A stretch of 34,915 nucleotides of DNA from Actinomycetota bacterium (GTDB taxonomy: Bacteria > Actinomycetota > Actinomycetes > S36-B12): NCBI GenBank assembly GCA_009699315.1, contig WLOK01000008.1, positions 1 to 34,915 on the forward strand, in the 5' to 3' direction. Shown here piece after piece: positions 23,446 through 31,781 of this stretch. A program made the translations under genes and the position numbers. The notes under the pieces are model-generated. The model was not told the origin of the DNA, did no database searches, and saw nothing but the letters and a program-made list of their open reading frames with translations. Within the stretch, counting starts at the first letter, position 1, and each line of letters starts with the position of its first letter.

Positions 23446-24152
23446 TCGGCAAGATTCGCAGGCTTGAGACCTGACCACTTGCCGCGTTCGACGAGTGCAG
23501 AGAGCTGATCACGAAGACCCGACACAAAATGCAGAAGCACGATGTCTCCGGCTTGAATGCGGTCGGTGCCGTTCTGGCTGGCGAACTTTCCTTCGTTGCT
23601 GACAAGGGCAGTCCAGTTGACGACGAACTTGATTCCGCATGGGCCTACGACCGAAGAGATGCGCCGGTGCTCGGACGTTGCTGAACCGGGCCACCCACCG
23701 TTGCCATACGGCGGACGCAGCATCCACGGCCGCTCGTCATAACGTTTTGCGTAGGTGCTTTGGATGCCGCACACCTCGTCGTTGACATCAGTGCTCGGGG
23801 ACGTGAGATACGAATGTGTGCGCGTGTGATTCTGGACGCTGCCGTATCGCGACACTCTTCGGAAGAAGTCTGACGTGTCCTCCGGATTGGCGGCGGCGGT
23901 CAGAAACACGGTGATGGGGGTGCGTGTCTGTCGCACCCAAGTTGCGACTGCTGGGTCCTTGGTCCATCCGTCATCAATAGTGATGAAGAAGACCTTGTCG
24001 GTGGTGTCGATCTGCGAGATGAAGCGCACCTTGTTCGGCTGGATCTCGCGCCACTGTTGCACCTGCAGCGGCATTGCCTCGGCAGGAGAGCCGACTCCTA
24101 GAGCTGAGGAAGCAAACAGCGCTCCACAAGCAAGGGCGAGGAGGGCTTTCAT
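23403..24152 (-). CDS. Secreted polysaccharide deacetylase (NodB domain)
   Basis: A 249-residue carbohydrate esterase family 4-like protein. Residues 1-26 are a signal peptide (MKALLALACGALFASSALG, ending near AEA). The NodB domain shows FFITIDDGW with D60 and D61, the metal-binding NHTRTHSYL (H109 and H113), and LRPPYGNGG with R146. It likely removes N- or O-acetyl groups from peptidoglycan or an exopolysaccharide outside the membrane. The ATG at 24152 starts the signal peptide; the open frame above it is not protein-like. TACGAT at 24167-24162 on the minus strand could be a -10, placing the transcript start very close to the ATG. It converges on and overlaps the lysozyme-like gene and is divergent from the heliorhodopsin gene. 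Confidence 0.85.
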   Translation of the reverse strand: MKALLALACGALFASSALGVGSPAEAMPLQVQQWREIQPNKVRFISQIDTTDKVFFITIDDGWTKDPAVATWVRQTRTPITVFLTAAANPEDTSDFFRRVSRYGSVQNHTRTHSYLTSPSTDVNDEVCGIQSTYAKRYDERPWMLRPPYGNGGWPGSATSEHRRISSVVGPCGIKFVVNWTALVSNEGKFASQNGTDRIQAGDIVLLHFVSGLRDQLSALVERGKWSGLKPANLADYLQRPNVAENARK

Positions 24153-24246
24153 GACCGGACCATCGTATCTATTGGGCGCGTTGGCTTGACGGTTGCCGTT
24201 TGCGGGCGACACTTGGAGGACACAGGGGATCATAAGGAGCGCAGGC

Positions 24247-25038
24247 ATGAGCCAAGACATCGACGTCAAGGCAGCAATTGCGGCAGATCCACGTCTGGGT
24301 CGGCTTCGCGCGTGGAATATCGGTGCGGGGATCTTCCACCTGGTGCAGTTGATCCTCGTGCTCATGCTCGCCAACGACTTCTCGATTCCGATCTTGGCCT
24401 CCTATATGGAAGGCCCGCCCGGCACCGCGCCGAGCGCGCCGGTCACGCTTCTTGACGTGCCGCTCGCGGTGGGCGTCGCGCTCTTCTTCGGGCTCTCAGC
24501 GCTGTTCCACTTCGTGGTGAGCATCCCGCCGTTCTACGCGCGCTATATCGGTGGTCTCGCGCAGGGCCGCAACTACTTCCGCTGGGTTGAATACTCGATC
24601 TCCAGCTCGATCATGATCGTGCTCATCGTGCAAATCTGCGGAGTCTCTGACGCAGCTGCGTTGATTGCGATCTTTGGTGTCAATGCCTCGATGATCCTCT
24701 TTGGTTGGTTGCAGGAGAAGTACGAGAAGCCGGGCGAAGGCAAGATGCTGCCGTTCATCTTCGGCTGCATGACCGGAGTAGTGCCGTGGCTCATCATCGT
24801 GCTCTACGTCGTCTCGCCCAATAGTGGCGTTGACGTCTCGCCACCGGGGTTTGTCTACGGCATCATCGTGAGCTTGTTCTTGTTCTTCAACTGCTTTGCG
24901 ATCGTGCAGTGGTTGCAGTACAAGAAGAACCCGATCAGCTACCTCTCCGGCGAGAAGGCATACATCATCTTGAGCCTGGTCGCGAAGTCTGCACTCGCGT
25001 GGCAGATCTTCTCCGGGACGCTCATTCCCACAAACTAA
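24247..25038 (+). CDS. Heliorhodopsin (48C12-like)
   Basis: A 263-residue seven-helix retinal protein. Heliorhodopsins have an inverted topology relative to other microbial rhodopsins, a long photocycle and no established ion pumping. Diagnostic segments are FRWVEYSISSSIMIVLIVQICG with counterion E115, FGVNASMILFGWLQEKY, and the seventh helix LVAKSALAWQIFSGTLIP with K247 as the retinal Schiff-base lysine. H31 and H88 match the histidines near the counterion in the archetype 48C12. The ATG at 24247 has AAGGAG at 24234-24239. TTGACG (24186) and GACACT (24208) spaced by 16 nt are a weak promoter candidate in the divergent gap. No carotenoid or retinal synthesis gene is nearby, so chromophore supply must come from elsewhere. 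Confidence 0.96.
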   Translation: MSQDIDVKAAIAADPRLGRLRAWNIGAGIFHLVQLILVLMLANDFSIPILASYMEGPPGTAPSAPVTLLDVPLAVGVALFFGLSALFHFVVSIPPFYARYIGGLAQGRNYFRWVEYSISSSIMIVLIVQICGVSDAAALIAIFGVNASMILFGWLQEKYEKPGEGKMLPFIFGCMTGVVPWLIIVLYVVSPNSGVDVSPPGFVYGIIVSLFLFFNCFAIVQWLQYKKNPISYLSGEKAYIILSLVAKSALAWQIFSGTLIPTN

Positions 25039-25040
25039 AG

Positions 25041-25063
25041 CTGGGACTTGTCGGCGACCCCAG
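25041..25063. terminator. Small hairpin between convergent heliorhodopsin and YcnI-like genes
   Basis: CTGGG (25041-25045) pairs with CCCAG (25059-25063) around a 13-nt loop, two bases after the heliorhodopsin stop. The stem is short and has no T tract, so this is only a weak terminator candidate. Confidence 0.25.
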
Positions 25064-25080
25064 TCGATCGATCACACGCG

Positions 25081-25599
25081 CTACGGCTTGAGCACCATCA
25101 CGCTGGGCAGTGGTTCGATCGGCGGTGACGGCACATCAGCGGTGGCAGGATGCCATTGGGTCTGCCAGAACCAACTGCCACCACCTACGCAGAACTGGCG
25201 CGTGGGCATGCCATATTCGCCGGCCTTAGTGGGCCACGTGATGCGCAAGGGCAGGTAGAGTGGATTCGGGAATGGCTGCGGCGCGGTGGTGGTCTGCCAG
25301 ATGACGTACTTGCGACCATTCGGGCGCACACCCGTTGTTGAGGTCCAGCCCTTGACCTTGAGCGGCACGATGTCGCCGAAACTTGCTTTGAAGAATGTGA
25401 CGACCTTGTTGGTGGGCTGCGATGGCATGCAGCCGTGTTGAATCTCCATGGTCATCGTGCTGGTCTTACCGGCGTATGCGGTCTCGCCAGTGAGATCGAT
25501 GATCGAGTGCGCTGAGGCGGGGAGGGATGCGGCGATGCCCCCTGCAACCAAAGCGGTGGTCGTGCCGGCGATTACGAGTGCGCGCTGGAGAGTCTTCAT
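25081..25599 (-). CDS. Exported YcnI-like (DUF1775) protein
   Basis: A 172-residue exported protein. Residues 1-30 are a signal peptide with cleavage at ASA-H, so the mature chain begins with histidine. The mature domain has ETAYAGKTSTMTMEIQHGC early on, then TNKVVTFFKA, GWTSTTGVRPNG and a C-terminal Trp-rich FWQTQWHPATAD. This is the pattern of YcnI/DUF1775 domains, in which the N-terminal His and a Glu can bind copper. It lacks the C-terminal membrane anchor found in many YcnI proteins, so it is probably free or loosely associated. No copC/copD gene is adjacent. The ATG is leaderless-like, with TATGCT 6 nt upstream. Confidence 0.7.
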   Translation of the reverse strand: MKTLQRALVIAGTTTALVAGGIAASLPASAHSIIDLTGETAYAGKTSTMTMEIQHGCMPSQPTNKVVTFFKASFGDIVPLKVKGWTSTTGVRPNGRKYVIWQTTTAPQPFPNPLYLPLRITWPTKAGEYGMPTRQFCVGGGSWFWQTQWHPATADVPSPPIEPLPSVMVLKP

Positions 25600-25605
25600 C
25601 GTGTG

Positions 25606-25611
25606 AGCATA
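25606..25611 (-). promoter_or_regulatory. Putative -10 element (TATGCT), leaderless start of the YcnI-like gene
   Basis: On the minus strand TATGCT ends 6 nt before the ATG at 25599 and no ribosome binding site lies between. The spacing equals that at 3612, 33743 and 34494. Confidence 0.5.
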
Positions 25612-25651
25612 ACTGCATCCCTAGACTGAGTCTCACTACCAAGGGAGTCCC

Positions 25652-26203
25652 GTGGCTGAAGACCTATCCGCACTGTGGAATGAAGTCGTCGTGGTGCCCG
25701 ACTTCCCGACGCCAGGCATCTCGTTCAAGGATTTGCTCGGCATTCTCGCCAATCCCGTCACTCTTGGTTTGGCCGTGCGAGCCTGGGCTGAGGCAGTGCG
25801 GCCCGAAAAGCCCACGATGATCGTCGGCATTGAGGCTCGTGGATTCCCGTTGGGTGCTGCCCTCGCGTATGAGTTGGGCTGCGGATTCGTGCTTCTTCGC
25901 AAGCCCGGCAAGCTTCCACGCGATGTGCATCGGCGCGAATACGAACTTGAGTACGGCACCAGTGCGCTGGAGATTCATCAGGATGCGCTGACCTCTGCCG
26001 ATCGTGTGGTCATCGTCGACGACGTGCTGGCCACGGGTGGCACTGCTGCGGCTGCGGTCGAGCTGGTCCGCGAGACGGGCGCGCACGTCATCAGCCTGGC
26101 TGTCCTAATGGAGTTGACGTTTTTGCCGGGGCGTAGCGCCGTGTCATGCCACGACGTACGCATTCATGCGCTCATCGATGACGAAGGTCGGCCGCTGCCC
26201 TAA
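25652..26203 (+). CDS. apt: Adenine phosphoribosyltransferase
   Basis: A 183-residue purine-salvage enzyme that converts adenine and PRPP into AMP. It has VPDFPTPGISFKDLLGIL at the N terminus, GIEARGFPLGAALAYELG, the Apt hallmark VLLRKPGKLPRDVHRREYEL, and the PRPP-binding loop VVIVDDVLATGGTAAA. Length and motifs are normal for the family. The GTG at 25652 is preceded by AAGGGAG at 25641-25647; TAGACT at 25622-25627 may be the -10. It is divergent from the YcnI-like gene. Confidence 0.95.
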   Translation: MAEDLSALWNEVVVVPDFPTPGISFKDLLGILANPVTLGLAVRAWAEAVRPEKPTMIVGIEARGFPLGAALAYELGCGFVLLRKPGKLPRDVHRREYELEYGTSALEIHQDALTSADRVVIVDDVLATGGTAAAAVELVRETGAHVISLAVLMELTFLPGRSAVSCHDVRIHALIDDEGRPLP

Positions 26204-26307
26204 AGCCGCCTCCACGCGGAAATACTCCACAACGCTGTTCGGAGCCATTTCTCGTGTTAGCCTCGCGCGAGTCCCCCCTTTGGGTGGCAATACGTAGGGA
26301 GCCTTCC

Positions 26308-29300
26308 ATGTCGTCACCTCGCAAGCGCGGTCTCATTGTCGCGGCACTTGGCGCCTCGGCTATCGCAGGAGCCGCGCTCACCGCTGCGCCCGTGAATGCA
26401 GTGGGGGCAGAGGACGTAGTGCCCGTAGTTGCCACTGACGAGACGGACGACGACAGCTCCGTTATCGATGATGCTCCCGTGCTCGCGATGTACAACGCGC
26501 GTGGGCTTTCACCCGCGCAACAGCAGTGCGTCGATGATGCGCTAGCGAAGTCGCAGGATCTTCTGCAGACCATCGACACAAAGGGCTCGGCCAATCATCG
26601 CGGCGTTCCCAAGGTGATCGCGCGCATCAAGGAGACCTCGGCTGCCTGCCTGCGAATCCTCTTCCATGACGGTACTGCAGCCAAACCGGATGCTGGTCTT
26701 CTTGGCGGCGACGGCTTTAGTTACTCGCACGCAACGTGTCGTGGCACTGCGGCCTGCAATGGTGGCGATGGTGGCCAACTCACGGGCAGTGGTGGCAATG
26801 GCTACAACGGTGGCGATGGCGGCAACGCGGGTTGGTACTTCGGTGTTGCGGGTAATGGCGGCGACGCAGCGGTTGCGTGCACAAATGCGGCGTGCCTCGG
26901 CGGCGAAGGCGGTCGAGCAGGTCGTTTCGGCAAGGGTGGCCGGGGTGGCGATTCCGCTAAGGGTCGTGTCGGCGGCGACGGCGGCGACGGCGGACTCCTT
27001 CGAGGTGCGGGCGGCGCCGGTGGCGATGGCGGCAACGGTGTCCCCGGAGCAGGCAAGGGGGGACGCGGTGGCAATGGTGGTTCGGGCGGCACTCTGGCCG
27101 GCAACGGCGGCGCTGGCGGCACCGGCGGCAAAGGTGGCATAGGTGTTGCGGGGGCGAATGGAACAACCCCGGCATCAACCGGTTCGACGGGCACTTCTGG
27201 CAGCAATGGAGGCGCTGGCGGTGTCGGCGGCGCTGGCGGCAATGGCGGTGAATCGCCCGGCAAGGGTGACGTGGGTGTGCGTGGTCGTGGCGGTGAAGGT
27301 GGTCGCGGAGGGGTCGGCGGCAATGGTGGCGCAGGCGGGGACGGCAAAGACGCACCGAGTGGTTCGTTTGCAGGATTTGGTGGAGGTATGGGTGGGGCCG
27401 GAGGTGCTGGCGGTGTAGGTGGCTTGGGCGGCGCATCTGGTCAGGGAAGCGGCAAGGCCGCAAGTGGCAATGGCGGTATTGGCGGTGCTGGAGGTCGCGG
27501 TGGCCACGGCGGTCATGGCGGCGATGGGTTTGACGGCGCCACGGGCGCCAACGGCGGCAACGCAGGAACGAATGGCGGCGGCGGAGGCTGGGGTAGCGAC
27601 GGCGGAGCCGCGGGCGTCGGCGGAGCCGCGGGTGGCGCGGGCGGTGTGCAAGGCAAGTCCGGCAACGGGGGCAATGGCGGCAACGCAGGTTCTGGCGGCA
27701 ACGCAGGTGACGGATCCCAAGGTACTTACAACCAATCAGGAGCTGCTGGCGGTGATGGCGGCAACGCCGGTCGGCCGGGCGTTGGTGGCGCGGGCGCGGT
27801 CGCAGGTGCGCTCGGTGGTGGTGGTACTGGTGGTGCAGGCGGCGCTGGGGGCAGGGGCGGCTATGGAGCTACTGGCACCACCGGGCCTGCGGGTGGTGCT
27901 GGTGGCGCAGGCGGCTCTGGCTCGACGTACGGCAACGGCGGATTCGGTGGCACTGGCGGAGCGGGTGGCACCGGTGGCATGGGGTTCCTCGGTTTCACTG
28001 GGGCTGCTTCGGGCGGCACGGGCGGCACCGGCGGTGCAGGTGGCGCAGGCGGCACCGTCTCGGGCAACGGCGGCGACGGCGGCAACGGCGGCCTGAGTGG
28101 CGATGGCGGCAGCGGGTTTAATGGCGCGAGAGGTGTCGACAGTTCTGTAGAAGGCGCTGATGGAACGAATGGTGGCGCAGGTGGCGTCGGTGGTGACAGC
28201 GGTGTAGGCGGCGCAGGTGGCGTCGGTGGCGCTGCACTGGGTAGCGGCTCTGCTGGTGCGGGCGGCGCAGGTGGCAACAGCGGTAAAGGTGGCACGGGCG
28301 GCGCGGGCGGTGCTGGTGGCGCTGGATTCAACGCGACATCACCGGGTGTGGATGGCTCTGACGGCGGCAGCGGCGGTGCGGGCGGCACAGGCGGCTCGGC
28401 CGGCAAGGCCGGCGTAGGCGCCGGAACTGCCCCAGATGGGGTTCAAGGATCCGGGGGTCAAGGCGGCAATGCCGGAGCAGGTGGCGCGGCTGGCAACGGT
28501 GCCTCCGGGTTGGGAAGTAACAGCGGCGCAGGCGGCGCTGGTGGCGATGGCGGTTCTGCAGGTTTGCCGGGGGTCGGGGGCAACGGGTCCTTGTACGGAA
28601 ACGCCGGAGCCTGGGCAAGTGGCGGCGCGGGTGGCAACGGCGGCGATGGGGCCAACGTGAGCACAGCAGGTCAGACCGGCGGCAGCGGCGGCAAGGGTGG
28701 GACCGGCGGATTCTCTTCCGGCGGCACCGGCGGTACGGGCGGCAACGGCGGCAACGGCGGTTTCGCCGGGGCCGGCGAGGATGCCGCCACGTTCATTATC
28801 GGAAGTGTGGGCGGAGTCGGTGGCGCGGCCGGTGACGGTGGTGCGGGTGGCTTGAGTAATAGCGGCACCGGCGGCGCGGGAGGCGCTGGAGGAGAAGGCG
28901 GCACCGGTGGCAACGGCGGCAGAGGCTTCTCTGCGACAGATCTAGGAAGTGCTGGCAGTGGCGGAGGCGGCGGCGGTAAGGGCGGGGCCGGCGGCCGCGG
29001 CGGCGCGGGCGGCAACTCCTCGGGCGGCACAAACGGCGACGGCGGCACGGGCGGCAAGGGTGGCACGTCTGGTGCCGGCGGCAATGGCGGCAACGGCGCA
29101 ACGGGCGGAAGCTTCTTCAGAGTGGGCGGTGCCGGTGGTAGGGGTGGTGATCCCGGCATGGGTGGAGCCGCGGGTTCGGGTGGTGCCAAGGGGACCGGCG
29201 GCACCTTAGGGAAGAACGGTGCTAACGGCACGGCCGGAGCTTCTGCAACGAGTGGCGGCAACGGCGGCAACGGCGGCGATGGTTACACCGCGACGGCGAC

Positions 29301-29625
29301 AGGCACGACAGGCTCCACCGGCGGCGCTGGCGGCGCTGGCGGCGCAGTAGGCAACGGCGGCCAAGGTGGCAACGGCGGCAACGGTGCGGAGGGCACGTAC
29401 GACTCGATTTCTGGAGGCAATGGGGGTCCGGGTGGTGTTGGCGGCGCGGGCGGATCTAGCGCGGGCAACGGCGGCAACGGCGGCAACGGCGGCGATGGCG
29501 GCATGGCTAATGGTGGGCCAGGGCCTGGTAAGGGAGGCGTTGGTGGTGCGGGCGGCGCTGGTGGTCCAGGTGGAGCGAGTGGCGGCCCAGGCCAAACCGG
29601 GGCCGCAGGCGACGCCTCAGCCTAA
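26308..29625 (+). CDS. Giant secreted glycine-rich Gly-Gly-X repeat protein (PGRS-like)
   Basis: A 1105-residue protein. Residues 1-34 form a signal peptide (SPRKRG, hydrophobic core, APVNA). A non-repetitive N-terminal part (about 35-145) is acidic at first (DETDDD) and then contains a helical LSPAQQQCVDDALAKSQ region and several cysteines. The remaining roughly 950 residues are almost pure Gly-Gly-X triplets with Ala, Asn, Asp, Ser, Thr, Val and Lys at X, broken by short non-repeat turns. This resembles the PGRS part of mycobacterial PE_PGRS proteins but has no PE domain. Triplets of this kind are expected to form packed polyglycine-II helices. There is no LPXTG, membrane anchor or outer adhesion domain at the C terminus (ends AAGDASA). 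The ATG at 26308 has AGGGAG upstream. Function unknown; a surface, matrix or adhesion role is inference. Confidence 0.88.
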   Translation: MSSPRKRGLIVAALGASAIAGAALTAAPVNAVGAEDVVPVVATDETDDDSSVIDDAPVLAMYNARGLSPAQQQCVDDALAKSQDLLQTIDTKGSANHRGVPKVIARIKETSAACLRILFHDGTAAKPDAGLLGGDGFSYSHATCRGTAACNGGDGGQLTGSGGNGYNGGDGGNAGWYFGVAGNGGDAAVACTNAACLGGEGGRAGRFGKGGRGGDSAKGRVGGDGGDGGLLRGAGGAGGDGGNGVPGAGKGGRGGNGGSGGTLAGNGGAGGTGGKGGIGVAGANGTTPASTGSTGTSGSNGGAGGVGGAGGNGGESPGKGDVGVRGRGGEGGRGGVGGNGGAGGDGKDAPSGSFAGFGGGMGGAGGAGGVGGLGGASGQGSGKAASGNGGIGGAGGRGGHGGHGGDGFDGATGANGGNAGTNGGGGGWGSDGGAAGVGGAAGGAGGVQGKSGNGGNGGNAGSGGNAGDGSQGTYNQSGAAGGDGGNAGRPGVGGAGAVAGALGGGGTGGAGGAGGRGGYGATGTTGPAGGAGGAGGSGSTYGNGGFGGTGGAGGTGGMGFLGFTGAASGGTGGTGGAGGAGGTVSGNGGDGGNGGLSGDGGSGFNGARGVDSSVEGADGTNGGAGGVGGDSGVGGAGGVGGAALGSGSAGAGGAGGNSGKGGTGGAGGAGGAGFNATSPGVDGSDGGSGGAGGTGGSAGKAGVGAGTAPDGVQGSGGQGGNAGAGGAAGNGASGLGSNSGAGGAGGDGGSAGLPGVGGNGSLYGNAGAWASGGAGGNGGDGANVSTAGQTGGSGGKGGTGGFSSGGTGGTGGNGGNGGFAGAGEDAATFIIGSVGGVGGAAGDGGAGGLSNSGTGGAGGAGGEGGTGGNGGRGFSATDLGSAGSGGGGGGKGGAGGRGGAGGNSSGGTNGDGGTGGKGGTSGAGGNGGNGATGGSFFRVGGAGGRGGDPGMGGAAGSGGAKGTGGTLGKNGANGTAGASATSGGNGGNGGDGYTATATGTTGSTGGAGGAGGAVGNGGQGGNGGNGAEGTYDSISGGNGGPGGVGGAGGSSAGNGGNGGNGGDGGMANGGPGPGKGGVGGAGGAGGPGGASGGPGQTGAAGDASA
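26758..29610 (+). repeat. Gly-Gly-X coding repeat tract
   Basis: The nucleotide sequence is a degenerate 9-bp-like pattern built from GGCGGC, GGTGGC, GGCAACGGC and similar units, making it locally very GC-rich with strong strand bias of G over C. The repeats are diverged rather than identical, which argues for old expansion plus selection for the protein pattern. Confidence 0.85.
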
Positions 29626-29647
29626 AGTCCACTCTCATGCTCCGCGA

Positions 29648-30046
29648 ATGCGTTTCGTCGGGATTCGGTTCTTACGTCTCGTCGCGTCGGAATTATCCGG
29701 GGTTGTCCTTCTTCCCGACATCTCCCACGCTGTCTCGCCTTCGACCACGGCAGTCGCAACCGTTAGTGGATTGAATGGTCCCCGCGGCATTGCCATGAGT
29801 CCGCACGGATCGAGTGTGTGGGTGGCGAACATTCGCGCGGGCCGTGGAAGACGATTTCTCAGATCTTGTTTCCACCACGAGCTCTTAGATGTGTGCAGTC
29901 TAGGTCACGGAACACGCAGGCAAGAATGCTGCCGGTACATCGAGCCCCAAAGTTGTTTCAGTAACGCCCACCGCGCACAACAGAGGCTGACCTACGCGCG
30001 CGAAATCACCGGCAGTAATAGATGTGATGCGTGCTCTGAATTGTGA
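29648..30046 (+). pseudogene. Remnant of a YVTN/NHL-type beta-propeller protein
   Basis: An open frame begins with a degraded signal-like sequence (MRFVGIRFLRLVASE), then SHAVSPSTTAVATVSGLNG and PRGIAMSPHGSSVWVANIR. The last part is a near-perfect first blade of YVTN/NHL beta-propeller repeats (usually 'GPRGIAxSPDGSxVYVAN'). After about 29835 the frame turns into Cys- and Arg-rich sequence with no repeats, consistent with a frameshift or deletion. The tail also runs antisense into the downstream hydrolase gene. This accounts for most of the 366-bp gap (29626-29991); nothing else was recognised there. Confidence 0.45.
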
Positions 30047-31689
30047 TGCACCGTGTGCGTCACGGTCCGCGCACTCGGCAGGTGATGGAAGATCGTGTTC
30101 CAGCCTCCCTCGAGTGAGTGATCGATGCTCTTGACGATCAACTCGATTCGGTGACCCGCAAGGAACACATTGCTGGTGTCGTGAATCTGGATTGCGTAGA
30201 GATTCACTTCGCCCGGTACGACCGGGATTTCCACATCGAAGGGGTGTTCGGGGCGGTACGGCGTGGACTTCCCTTCGTCCATCGCTCTGAAGGACGACTT
30301 GAGCCAGCCCTTCGACACGATGCGGCTCGCACCATCGGCATCGACGTCTCTGAGTTCGACGATCCAGTTGCCGTCAGAGTCCGAAAGTGATGCATGCAGA
30401 TTCAAACGAATCGGGCCGGTGATCTCGAGATCTTTCTCGAGTGGTTCGGTGCGATAGGAAAGATGCGGGATTCCGGCGATCGCGGCGTCCAACGTGACGT
30501 AGGAGACGTTGTCGAAACTGTCGGCGGCCTCTGTGCTCGCCGGCATCAATGTCGAGAGCGCGGAGTCGCTGCGCAAGTAGAACGGCGTCCACTCGGTTCT
30601 CTCCAACGGCCAGTCAACTTCATCGCGCCACTCGCGCGCTCCCTGAACCCAGACCGAGATGGGGGGCTCGTCCATCATGCCCGTGTCATTGCCCTTCAAC
30701 CAATGGTCGAACCACCGCACGAGCAGGTCATGGTGCTCTGCGAATGGGCGTAAATGGAAGCTCTCGTAGACCAAGAACTTCTTCGGCACATGGTTGATCT
30801 CGCGCCACGCGCGGAAACCGCCAGCGAGATGCAGGTCCCAGAAATCCAGCGGAGCGCCACAAAACACGGCGCACTCAATCTTGTCGAAGTGCTTGTAGCC
30901 AGAACGCTCGTGATACCACTCACTGTCTGTCGGATGCATCAGTGCGTCAAACAACACGGGGTTTTTCTTCGGCGCAGAAAGCAACTGATAGACGCTGTAG
31001 AGGTGTCGAATGTCGCCGTTCTCCGCCTTGACCTTTTCGATTTGCGCCTTGAGTTCCGCCGGAGACATTTCGCGCTCACTGCGACTCGTTGTGTCGCGAT
31101 CACTGAGCTCGGTGTTCCAGTAACCGAGGAATCCGTGGCTAAGAATTCCGCCGCGATAACACACGTCTCGGTAGTAGTCGTTGGCTCCCTCAAGCGGCGA
31201 GATCGCCTTCAGGCTCGGCGGTGCTTGCGATGCGACGAGGTACTGAATCCAGGAGAAGTAGGAGACGCCGATCATGCCGACGTTGCCATTGCACCAGGGC
31301 TGCGCTGCGAGCCATTCGATCAAGTCGTAGCCGTCGGTCTGCTCCACGAGGCCCATGAGTTGGTATTCGCCTTCTGACTCCCCAGTGCCGCGCACATTCG
31401 CGACGACATGGACGAAGCCCCGAGTGGCGAAGTACTCACTGTTGCCGGCTTCGATCGCATAGTTACCGAGTCCTGCGGTCGGGTGCGGGTTCGACGACGG
31501 TACGGGCAGATACTGCCCTTCGTTCCAGTACGGGCTGTAGGAGAGCAGGGCGGGGAATGGGCCGTCGCCGTCAGGAGCGAATAGATCGATGCTCAAGTGC
31601 ACGCCGTCTCGCATCGGAACCAAAACTCGTTTGGTCACCTTCATGCTGTAGGTCGGCTGCGAAACGTGCTCCTGCCAATCCACGCTCAT
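29992..31689 (-). CDS. CocE/NonD-family hydrolase (X-Pro dipeptidyl-peptidase-like, S15)
   Basis: A 565-residue alpha/beta hydrolase with a C-terminal jelly-roll domain. The N-terminal part has VLVPMRDGVHLSIDLFAPDG, then VVANVRGTGESEGEY and the nucleophile elbow GMIGVSYFSWIQY (Ser in GVSY). A helical cap follows, then the probable catalytic Asp region APLDFWDLHLAGG and the His region ESFHLRPFAEHHDLLVRWF. The C-terminal part ends with FLAGHRIELIVKSIDHSL, typical of the family. Members cleave esters, amides or peptides (for example cocaine esterase, cephalosporin acylases). The nucleophile elbow reads GVSYFS where GxSYxG is usual. The ATG at 31689 has GGAG upstream. No signal peptide is visible, so it is cytoplasmic. 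Substrate unknown. Confidence 0.85.
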   Translation of the reverse strand: MSVDWQEHVSQPTYSMKVTKRVLVPMRDGVHLSIDLFAPDGDGPFPALLSYSPYWNEGQYLPVPSSNPHPTAGLGNYAIEAGNSEYFATRGFVHVVANVRGTGESEGEYQLMGLVEQTDGYDLIEWLAAQPWCNGNVGMIGVSYFSWIQYLVASQAPPSLKAISPLEGANDYYRDVCYRGGILSHGFLGYWNTELSDRDTTSRSEREMSPAELKAQIEKVKAENGDIRHLYSVYQLLSAPKKNPVLFDALMHPTDSEWYHERSGYKHFDKIECAVFCGAPLDFWDLHLAGGFRAWREINHVPKKFLVYESFHLRPFAEHHDLLVRWFDHWLKGNDTGMMDEPPISVWVQGAREWRDEVDWPLERTEWTPFYLRSDSALSTLMPASTEAADSFDNVSYVTLDAAIAGIPHLSYRTEPLEKDLEITGPIRLNLHASLSDSDGNWIVELRDVDADGASRIVSKGWLKSSFRAMDEGKSTPYRPEHPFDVEIPVVPGEVNLYAIQIHDTSNVFLAGHRIELIVKSIDHSLEGGWNTIFHHLPSARTVTHTVHHNSEHASHLLLPVISRA

Positions 31690-31781
31690 CTGATCTCCAG
31701 AAGTTGGGGCAGCCAACTAGTGCGGCGCCGATGCTCGCCACGATACAAGTCGGCAATGCACTATGTATGACATTTATCGAC

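Noticed and set aside
26800-29600. Long proline-rich, histidine/arginine-rich and alanine-rich open frames on the reverse strand and in other forward frames
   Set aside because: They are mirror images of the GGX codon repeat; reverse-complement GGC/GGT gives GCC/ACC, which produces long Pro/Ala frames without stops. None has a plausible start region or domain.
26758-29610. CRISPR array or tandem DNA repeat element
   Set aside because: The repeat unit is codon-scale, degenerate and in frame with one protein; there are no regular spacers.
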